This document shows, in pieces, positions 57,500 through 64,000 of a DNA stretch of 64,000 bases; within the stretch, counting starts at the first letter, position 1, and every line of letters begins with the position of its first letter. This DNA is from Streptomyces fildesensis. GTDB taxonomy: Bacteria > Actinomycetota > Actinomycetes > Streptomycetales > Streptomycetaceae. The notes under the pieces are model-generated. The model had not been told where the DNA came from. It ran no database searches and saw only the letters and a list, made by a program, of their open reading frames with translations. The stretch lies in assembly GCF_016107395.1 (NCBI RefSeq), contig NZ_JAAIKO010000007.1, positions 266,291 through 330,290 on the forward strand. Direction: 5' to 3'. A program made the translations under genes and the position numbers.

Positions 57500-58333
57500 T
57501 CAGCGCAATCCGGCGAAGAGATCGTTCTCGGGTACGGCCGCGCCGGTGGCGTCCTTGACCCGTACGAAGGTCTCCACGCCCATCAACTCGCCGAACTTCT
57601 CCTTGCCCATCTTGAGGAAGAAGATGTTCTCGCCCTGACTGGCGTGCGCGGCCAGCGCATCGAACTTCTGACCGCTGAAGGGCGTGGTGTCCACCCACGT
57701 GAAGATCTCATCGTCGGGCAGGCCGATCTCGGCCATCGCGGCGGCCTCGGCAGGATCCGGCTCCGGCATGTCCTCATTGAACTCGCGCATGATCTCCCCG
57801 AAGCGCTGCATCATCGAGCGGGGCATCGTCGTCCAGTACACCTTCGGTGTCAGCTCGGTCATCTCCAGCGCCGCCATCGTGATGCGGTGGGCCTGAATGT
57901 GGTCGGGGTGGCCGTAGAACCCGTTCTCGTCATAGGTGACGACCACATCAGGTTGGTAGTGCCGCATGAGTTCCGCGAGCCGGGCGGCGCCTTCCTCCAC
58001 GGGGGTCTGCCAGAAGGCTCCCGGGGCCTTGTTGCTCGGCCAGCCCATCATCCCGGAGTCGGCATAGTCCAGCGTCTCCAGATCACTGACCTTCAGGACC
58101 TCACAGCTCGCCTCGAGTTCTTGACGGCGCATCAGGACGACGGCCGCCGGATCGTGCCCGGCATCGCCCGGCTTGACACCCCCCGGTCCGTCACCACAAC
58201 CGCCGTCGGTACACGTCACAAGAACCGTGCGGATGCCTTCCGCCGCATACCGCGCGAGGACCCCTCCGGTTCCGGTGGCTTCGTCGTCGGGGTGGGCGTG
58301 TACTGCCATCAGCGTCAAGGGTCGGTCAGTCAT
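57500..58333 (-). CDS. PIG-L/LmbE-family zinc deacetylase (MshB/Mca-like)
   Basis: A 277-aa zinc amidase. Zinc-binding motifs are HAHPDDEA near residue 12 and GHPDHIQAH at about 145; VVVTYDENGFYG lies between. The family includes mycothiol enzymes MshB and Mca and antibiotic deacetylases. The ATG at 58333 has AGAGGA 8 nt upstream. A housekeeping mycothiol role would be expected elsewhere on the chromosome, so this may be an accessory paralogue; that is inferred. Confidence 0.88.
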   Translation of the reverse strand: MTDRPLTLMAVHAHPDDEATGTGGVLARYAAEGIRTVLVTCTDGGCGDGPGGVKPGDAGHDPAAVVLMRRQELEASCEVLKVSDLETLDYADSGMMGWPSNKAPGAFWQTPVEEGAARLAELMRHYQPDVVVTYDENGFYGHPDHIQAHRITMAALEMTELTPKVYWTTMPRSMMQRFGEIMREFNEDMPEPDPAEAAAMAEIGLPDDEIFTWVDTTPFSGQKFDALAAHASQGENIFFLKMGKEKFGELMGVETFVRVKDATGAAVPENDLFAGLR

Positions 58334-58917
58334 TGAACAGTCCTCTGCAGAAATTGAGCTCGCGGCAGGCCTACCGCGATCCTGGGGCCCGGCTCCAGGT
58401 GGGATGACCTCGCGGTCTCCATATTCCCGCCCGTGCGGCGCCGGCCCCTCGCCCAATGCAACCGTGTCGGCCGGTCTGGATGTTCCCTGCGCAGCCGTAT
58501 GGCTCCATCTCCCAGCATCCGGCCGAGCCGAGTGCTCACGAGACCCATGCCGAATTCCGCGGCAGCCCGCAGGTGACCAGGCCGGCCTCGTGCCGACGCC
58601 GGGCGGCCGTCCGCCCACAGGACCCTTGATCATCCGACGGCGGTCCATCGGTCCGGCCACCCTGTGGATTTCCGCAGCGGAGGACCCGCTGAGCCCCGTC
58701 TCATTGGATGCTCGCCCAAGGTATGCCGCGCCATGCTCGCGCTTCTGCTAACTCTGGATGACGGCTGCCGCGCGGCGGTACGCCTCGGCGCGATCCTGCT
58801 CTCGGGCGGCGCGAACTTCGGGATCGGCCGACCACAGTGCTTGTCGGCTGGGTGGTAGGTACGGATGACTTCGAACTGCCTGTTCCGCACGGCCGCAGGG
58901 CGCGTCACAGCCGCGCT
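58334..58917. other. 584-bp region without a supported gene
   Basis: This covers the promoter side of the deacetylase and the 3' side of the SARP gene. A minus-strand frame ends in a natural-looking EQDRAEAYRRAAAVIQS and stops near 58750, but no start or RBS supports it; it may be a gene fragment. Confidence 0.35.
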
Positions 58918-61851
58918 TCACGGGGAAGATGGTCGCGCTGGAGCTGTCGTCTGGTTCATTTCACCGATCGTCTGCCACAGCCGCAGCGCCCGCCCTCGGT
59001 GTTGGCGCGCCATGTGGTGGCTGCCGGCCGCGGCGTCCAGGTCGCCGATCAGTTGCCAGCACGTGGCCTCGTCCTGGCGGTCGCCGTGCCGGTGGAAGAG
59101 GCCAGCCGCGCGCTCCAACGCCGGGCTCGCCTGGTCCCGGTCGTCCTGACCGGCGTACACGCGGCCGACTTCCAGCAGCGTGTACGCGGTGCACCGCTCG
59201 TCGGCCAGTCTCTCGAAGGTGGCCGACGCCTGCCACAGACAGCGCAGCGCCTCGTCCGGATCACCGCGCCGATCGTGCAGTCTGCTGAACCGCCGCAGCA
59301 CGACGGCGACGCGATGCTCGTCGTCAAGCGCCCTGGACAGGTTCAAGGCTCCGGTGAACCAGGACTCCGCCTCTTCGAGTTGGCCCTGCATGAGTCGCAT
59401 CACGGCCATGGAGCAGGACAGCTGCGCTTCGACGTCCCGGTCGCCTTCACCGACCGCGATGGCCAGCGCTTGCTCGACACGTTCGAGTGCTTCGTCGTCA
59501 CGGCCCTGCACCCGGCTGACCGTACTGAGCATCGCCACCGACAGTGCCTCGCCGCGTTTGTCCCCGTTGTCCCGGCACAGCTCGATGGACATGTCGAGGG
59601 CGCGGGTGGCTCGGTCGAATTCGTCTTGGTAGATGTGCAGTTGACCAAGTCCGCGGAGCAGCACCGATGCGCCGCGCGCGTTGCCGGTGGCCTCGGCCGC
59701 GTCCAGCGCGAGTCGGTGCCCGTGCTGCCAGTCCTGATACAGACACCGGTGGTCGTAGTAGGTGGCCGTGCCGGCCGCCAGCTCCCAGGCCAACTCGTCC
59801 AGGCCCCGGTCCACGGCAAGTTTCACCGCACCGAGCAGGTTGTCGCGTTCCGCGTCGAACCAGCCGAACGGATCGGCCATGAGCCGGTCCATGACCGCGT
59901 CGGGCAGCGACCGGCGCGGTGCCGAACCAGGCGCGGCGGTCAGCAGCCCAGCCGGCAGCCGGTCGGTACCGCGCCTGACCAGATCGAGCCAGACGGACAG
60001 CACCCGGATGATCGCGTCCCGCTTGTCCGCGGTCGGCAGGGGAGCGGCGATCTCCACGGCGCAGGTCCTGATCAGGTCGTGCAGTCGGTAGCGCGGCTGG
60101 CCGATGGCGTCGGTGGCGGTCAGCCGCACCAGGCTGGCGTCGACGAGGGTGTCCAGCACTTCTTCGCCGTCCGGGCGGTCCAGCAACGGGCCGACCACCC
60201 AGCCGGGCAGGGTGTAGGGGCCGAGCAGACCCAGCAGACTCAGCGCGCGCACAGCGTCGGCCGGCAGCAGCCGTAGGCTCAGTTCGACGCTGGCCCGCAC
60301 GTTGAGGTCCCCGATCCTCAGCTCGGCCAGCCGCCGGGACTCGTCCTCGATGCGTTCCCGCAGCACCCGCAGCGACCAGGCCGGGCGGCCCGCGAGTTTG
60401 CCGCCGGCGATTCGGATCGCCAGCGGCAGGTTGCCGCAGCAGTCGAGGATCGCGTCAGCTTCGCCCGGTTCCCGCTCGACCCGCCGCCGCCCGACAATTC
60501 CGGTGAACAACTCCCGCGCCTCTGCCGGGCTCAGCACGTCCAGGTCGATATGCCGGGCGCCGGGAAGTTGCGTCAGCAGAGTGCGGCTGGTGATCAACAC
60601 GGCACAACCGTCGGCGCCTGGCAGTAGCGGCAGCACCTGATCGGCGTGACCGGCATCGTCCAGTACCACCAGCATGTGACGGTCGACCAGCAACGAACGG
60701 TAGAGCGCGGCGCGCTCGGACAGGCCGTTCGGGATCGCACTGCCGGCGATGGAGAGCGCGCGCAGTGCTTCGGCCAGCATCAGTCCCGGGTCCCGTGGCT
60801 CGTCCGATGTTGCCGCGAGGTTGAGGTAGAGCTGGCCGTCGGGGAAGTTGGCGCTCGCCAGCCGCGCAGCGTGCGTCACCAGGCTGGACTTGCCGACACC
60901 GGGACTGCCCACGATGACGGCCACCGGGGCCCGGTTCGACGCCGACACGTCGAGCAGTCCGGCGATCTCGGCCAGTGCTTCTGCCCGGCCCACGAAGTCG
61001 GTTACGTCGAGGGGCAATTGACGCACGGGCATCGCCATTGCCGGCCCGGGGGCCGCCGGGGCAGGACTCTCCGGTGGTGTGCCCGAGGGACCCTGTGCCG
61101 GGACCGGAGCGGCCAGGGCGGGATCTGCGGTCAGGATGCGCTGATGCAGCGCCTGGAGCGGCGGGGTGGGGTCGACGCCGAGTTCGTCGGCCAGTGTCCG
61201 GCGCAGCCGCTCGTACGCCTGCAGCGCCTCGCCTTGTCTTCCGCACCGGTAGAGGGCGACCATCAGGTGTTCGGCGACCTGCTCGTCGTAGGGGTGCTCG
61301 CGGAGCAGAACGGTCAGTTCATCGATGACCTCTCGGTGGCGCCCCAGGTCGAGTTCGATGGCGAGGCACTGTTTGTGCGTGGCCGCACGCTTCTCGTTCA
61401 GCCCCGCCGCATCGATTTCCAGGACTTGACTGGGAGTGTCGGCCAGGGCGCTTCCGCGCCAGCAGGCCAGCGCCCGCCGCAGCGCGAGGGCTGTCTCGAA
61501 CGGGGCCGTGCGCTGTTCGGCGAGGTGTCGCTCGTGGTCGAACTCCAGCAGGTCGAGCTGATCCCGGGCCAGGTGGATCTCATAGCCGCCGCGCCGCGTG
61601 CTGATCAAGGAGCCGGGTGCTCCGCAGACGACGAGGTTGCGGCGCAGCCCGGAGACAGCATCCTGGACCTGGCGGACCGCGGTGGCGGGCGCGTTCCCGT
61701 CCCACATCACGGCGACGAGCCGCTCCATGGCGACGATGTTGTTGGCGTCGATCAGAAGCGCTGCCAGCATCTTGGTCTGCCGCGGCCCGTTCAACGGGAC
61801 CGCGCGTCCGGCGATCTGGGCGTGCAACGGCCCCAGCAAGCCGAATCTCAT
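58918..61851 (-). CDS. AfsR/SARP-family regulator with NB-ARC and TPR domains
   Basis: A 977-aa Streptomyces antibiotic regulatory protein. An OmpR-like winged helix (residues 1-90: LLGPLHAQIAGRAVPLNGPR), the bacterial transcriptional activation domain (about 95-245, LLEFDHERHLAEQRT; AYERLRRTLADELGVDPTP), NB-ARC ATPase (Walker A GSPGVGKSSLV at about 320, VVLDDAGHADQVLPLLPG) and TPR repeats to the end. It would activate secondary metabolism after sensing via the ATPase. No pathway genes lie next to it, and the genes upstream are decayed, so the target is open. Confidence 0.93.
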   Translation of the reverse strand: MRFGLLGPLHAQIAGRAVPLNGPRQTKMLAALLIDANNIVAMERLVAVMWDGNAPATAVRQVQDAVSGLRRNLVVCGAPGSLISTRRGGYEIHLARDQLDLLEFDHERHLAEQRTAPFETALALRRALACWRGSALADTPSQVLEIDAAGLNEKRAATHKQCLAIELDLGRHREVIDELTVLLREHPYDEQVAEHLMVALYRCGRQGEALQAYERLRRTLADELGVDPTPPLQALHQRILTADPALAAPVPAQGPSGTPPESPAPAAPGPAMAMPVRQLPLDVTDFVGRAEALAEIAGLLDVSASNRAPVAVIVGSPGVGKSSLVTHAARLASANFPDGQLYLNLAATSDEPRDPGLMLAEALRALSIAGSAIPNGLSERAALYRSLLVDRHMLVVLDDAGHADQVLPLLPGADGCAVLITSRTLLTQLPGARHIDLDVLSPAEARELFTGIVGRRRVEREPGEADAILDCCGNLPLAIRIAGGKLAGRPAWSLRVLRERIEDESRRLAELRIGDLNVRASVELSLRLLPADAVRALSLLGLLGPYTLPGWVVGPLLDRPDGEEVLDTLVDASLVRLTATDAIGQPRYRLHDLIRTCAVEIAAPLPTADKRDAIIRVLSVWLDLVRRGTDRLPAGLLTAAPGSAPRRSLPDAVMDRLMADPFGWFDAERDNLLGAVKLAVDRGLDELAWELAAGTATYYDHRCLYQDWQHGHRLALDAAEATGNARGASVLLRGLGQLHIYQDEFDRATRALDMSIELCRDNGDKRGEALSVAMLSTVSRVQGRDDEALERVEQALAIAVGEGDRDVEAQLSCSMAVMRLMQGQLEEAESWFTGALNLSRALDDEHRVAVVLRRFSRLHDRRGDPDEALRCLWQASATFERLADERCTAYTLLEVGRVYAGQDDRDQASPALERAAGLFHRHGDRQDEATCWQLIGDLDAAAGSHHMARQHRGRALRLWQTIGEMNQTTAPARPSSP

Positions 61852-62125
61852 GTTCCCCCCGGCACACGATGATGAGCGTCAATCCCCCGGCTGACCTCGC
61901 ACTGGGACGAATCTAGGACGGCCGACGGATCCGTGTCCATAGCGTCCCTGTTGCACGGCTCACCGAAGGCGAGCGGGCCGGGCATTTCCCTGCTCGCAAG
62001 CCACCGATCGGACCTATGTTTCCTTGTTCCTCCAGTACCTGAACCGGAACAGTTGAGGGCGGCGGCGAGCGGAGCGAGTTGCCTTGATCTGGTGGAGAGA
62101 GTCCGTCCCCGCGGTCGCTGCGGCG

Positions 62126-63235
62126 TCAAAGATCACCGATGACGGGGGGACATCGCTCCCCGGCGTTCGTCCGAAATCCGCAGGACGCATGCCCTATCCG
62201 TGGCTCGACGGTGCGCGTCATCTCAAATCCCTCGAAGTACCGCGGTGGTTGGTCTGTCTGGTCGCTCACCACTCCGGGACAACCTTCGAGGCGGAACAGC
62301 GGGGACTGTCGGCAGAGCTGGCCCCGTACGGACGGGAGGACTCCCCCGCTGCTGGATGACTGATCTACGCGGACATGACCACGAAACCAGCGGGTGGGTC
62401 CTTCGATTTCGAAACCCTGGATGACCGGCACGCGGTGGAAGTGCCCCGACGCCAACGCCTGGCCAGGCGCCACGGGCAGCAGCGCATTGCCGAAGGCGGG
62501 CCGGTTGAAGGACTGCATCAGCTGCGCGGTGGCGAGGCGATCCGTGCTCTGCCCACGCAGGCACGCCAGTACCTCATCTCCGCCGCCCGCTGTACAGCCC
62601 AGTTGCCGGGCGGCTTCTGCACCGGCCGTCTGGACATCGCTCTCCGAGGCGAACGGCTCGTACGCCGGCATTCCGGGTCCAAGAGCACCACGGGGGAAGG
62701 ACATGAGGCAGGAACCGCTCTGGAGCACCGCCCGCTGGAAGAGTCCGACGGCCGTCGGCGAGGTGAGGTGTGCACAGATACTGAGGGCACCGGCGGACTC
62801 ACCGAACAAAGTGACACTGCCCGGATCACCGCCGAAGCGTTCCGCGTTCGCCCGCACCCAGCGCAGGGCGGCCTGCTGGTCCGCCAGACCGAACGGTGGG
62901 GCGGAGCCCAACCCGGGGTGGCCGAAGTAACCGAAGATTCCCAACCGGTAGTTGACCGTGACGACGACCGTGTCACCCCGGACCGCCAGTTGTTCGGTGC
63001 TGTAGTCACTGCCGGAACCGCCCAGGAACGCACCGCCGTGCATCCACACCAGCACGGGCCGCTTCTGCCCGGCCGGCTTCGGCGTCGGCATCGTGACGTT
63101 GAGATAGAGGCAGTACTCCGACCAGAGGACCACGCCCGCACCTGGTACCGGCATCTGCACAAGCGAGAAGCGGCTCCGGCGTCTGGAGATCCTCTCGCGC
63201 GTGCAGCGGCTCCCACAGGCGCATCGCACCCGCAC
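62126..63235 (-). pseudogene. Type-B carboxylesterase, degraded
   Basis: The middle of this frame is clearly a carboxylesterase: EYCLYLNV, WMHGGAFLGGSG, NYRLGIFGYFGHPG, the nucleophile elbow FGESAGALS, and AVLQSGSCL. Upstream the frame breaks: the preceding family segment (RLWEPLHARED) lies in another frame near 63200. After VIQGFEIEG (about 62400) homology stops and the C-terminal third with the catalytic His is missing. Full-length enzymes are near 500 aa. It is therefore read as a pseudogene. Confidence 0.7.
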
Positions 63236-63419
63236 CGGTCACTGGTATCGCGAGCTGTCCGCGGCCATGCCCGAGCGCCGGCTCGACATCATGATCGCCA
63301 TGCTGTCCCCCGACCCACCGTAGGACCCCGATCCCGCTTCAGCGCTGGCCTACGCCGAGCTTCATCTGCTCATCTCCACGCCCAGTTTCACCCGCTGGAC
63401 ACAGGACCACGACGAAGAG

Positions 63420-63761
63420 ATGAGGGACGCCCCGGCCTTCTACGGGGAGATCGACGATGCCGTCGTCCTGACGGCCGCCGCTGTGACCCAGGGGCTGCCG
63501 CCCAGCGCCGGGGATGCGGTGAACGCCTTCGTCTCCGCCCACGCACGAGCCCGGCGCGAGTCGGACATCCCCGCCTTCCGCGCATACCTGCACGGGCTGG
63601 TGTCGAGGTCGTCCGGCTTCGACCCCCGCCTGGAACGCTATTGGGCCCTGGTCGGCACGGTCACCGGCGGACGCGTGCTGAACATGACGGTGGCTCATAG
63701 ATGGCTCACCGACGGACTGTCGATCTCGATGGCCGGCACCGCACCTCCGACTTCAAGGTGA
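63420..63761 (+). CDS. Partial regulator-like protein, possibly a MerR C-terminal domain
   Basis: A 113-aa frame that continues a similar frame from further upstream (AELHLLISTPSFTRWTQDHD before the first ATG). The text GEIDDAVVLTAAAV, FRAYLHGLVSRSSGFDPRLE and ERYWALVGTVTGGR is like the helical effector domain of MerR-type regulators, but no DNA-binding part is present. No RBS is obvious. A gene fragment is more likely than a real small gene. Confidence 0.35.
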   Translation: MRDAPAFYGEIDDAVVLTAAAVTQGLPPSAGDAVNAFVSAHARARRESDIPAFRAYLHGLVSRSSGFDPRLERYWALVGTVTGGRVLNMTVAHRWLTDGLSISMAGTAPPTSR

Positions 63762-63936
63762 CCGGCTGCCAGTGTTCACCCCACTGTGTTCAGGCCCGGC
63801 AGCGGGATGATCCGGGTCGATGCGGTGCCGGCTCCGGACGGCGGCAGCACCGCCGACGTCCGGCGGCGGCCCACCGGGCGGTCGGGGCCTACCGGGCGGT
63901 CTGGGCCGACCGGGAGGGCCGTCCGGCGACCGCCGC

Positions 63937-64000
63937 TCACGTCGTGAGGGTGTCGTCGAGCCAGTCGTAGATGCGGGCGAGGGACAGGCGCATGGCGCCG
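63937..64000 (-). CDS. 3' end of a gene running off the window
   Basis: The last 20 codons read GAMRLSLARIYDWLDDTLTT and stop. Too short to assign. The gap 63762-63936 holds no gene I can support. Confidence 0.4.
   Translation of the reverse strand, partial: GAMRLSLARIYDWLDDTLTT

Overview
The window has very high G+C, GTG and TTG starts, leaderless transcripts, a conservon (roadblock/DUF742/GTPase/P450 module), SARP and LAL giant regulators and an ECF41-type sigma factor. Together these point to a Streptomyces or close relative. The mix of secondary-metabolism genes, stress genes and many decayed genes looks like chromosome-arm DNA rather than core DNA; that is an inference.

Layout. (1) 0.1-3.8 kb: an arsenic-type flavoprotein divergent from an ArsR repressor with the cysteine pattern of CgArsR, then an ECF41-type sigma factor divergent from an NmrA-like SDR gene, its expected kind of target. 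(2) 3.8-12.3 kb: two separate RiPP loci. The first is a lanthipeptide synthetase (lyase-kinase-cyclase) whose zinc ligands are Cys-Cys-Cys, preceded by a 51-aa precursor. The second is a compact operon of P450, 30-aa aromatic-rich peptide, P450 and MFS exporter. It looks like a P450-crosslinked peptide pathway and is the best candidate here for an undescribed system. (3) 12.5-19.4 kb: a CatR-like Fur repressor divergent from katG, with a wrecked furA and a perfect 72-bp palindrome between them; then a TerD-vWA protein and a PadR/acyl-CoA dehydrogenase pair with a clear operator. (4) 20.1-27.1 kb: a five-gene conservon ending in a CYP157-type P450 without the ExxR motif, a convergent terpene synthase, and a methyltransferase. 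(5) 27.2-32.5 kb: a leaderless Cys-rich leader peptide before a sulfur-type flavin monooxygenase, an LLM oxidoreductase/deaminase pair divergent from an Lrp regulator, and small stress-type genes.

(6) 32.7-39.1 kb: an HTH-NB-ARC-TPR regulator followed by a gene graveyard. It holds fragments of a sulfite-oxidase-like enzyme and of a nitrate reductase/flavoprotein-reductase fusion, an NB-ARC-like ATPase broken at both ends, and a 5'-truncated, frameshifted MFS gene. (7) 39.2-51.5 kb: a carotenoid oxygenase, an alpha/beta-hydrolase lacking its catalytic residues, an MMPL exporter, an AI-2E-type permease, a zinc dehydrogenase, a lipoprotein and a LAL regulator. (8) 51.8-64 kb: a secreted glycosidase, a truncated nitrilase, a YbaK-like deacylase, a PQQ-repeat protein, a PIG-L deacetylase, a SARP regulator, and decayed esterase and regulator fragments at the right edge.

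No rRNA, tRNA, CRISPR array or intact insertion sequence was seen. Most convergent gene pairs are separated by strong GC-rich hairpins, recorded as terminators although most lack a U-tract. All assignments come from reading motifs by eye; no database search was run.
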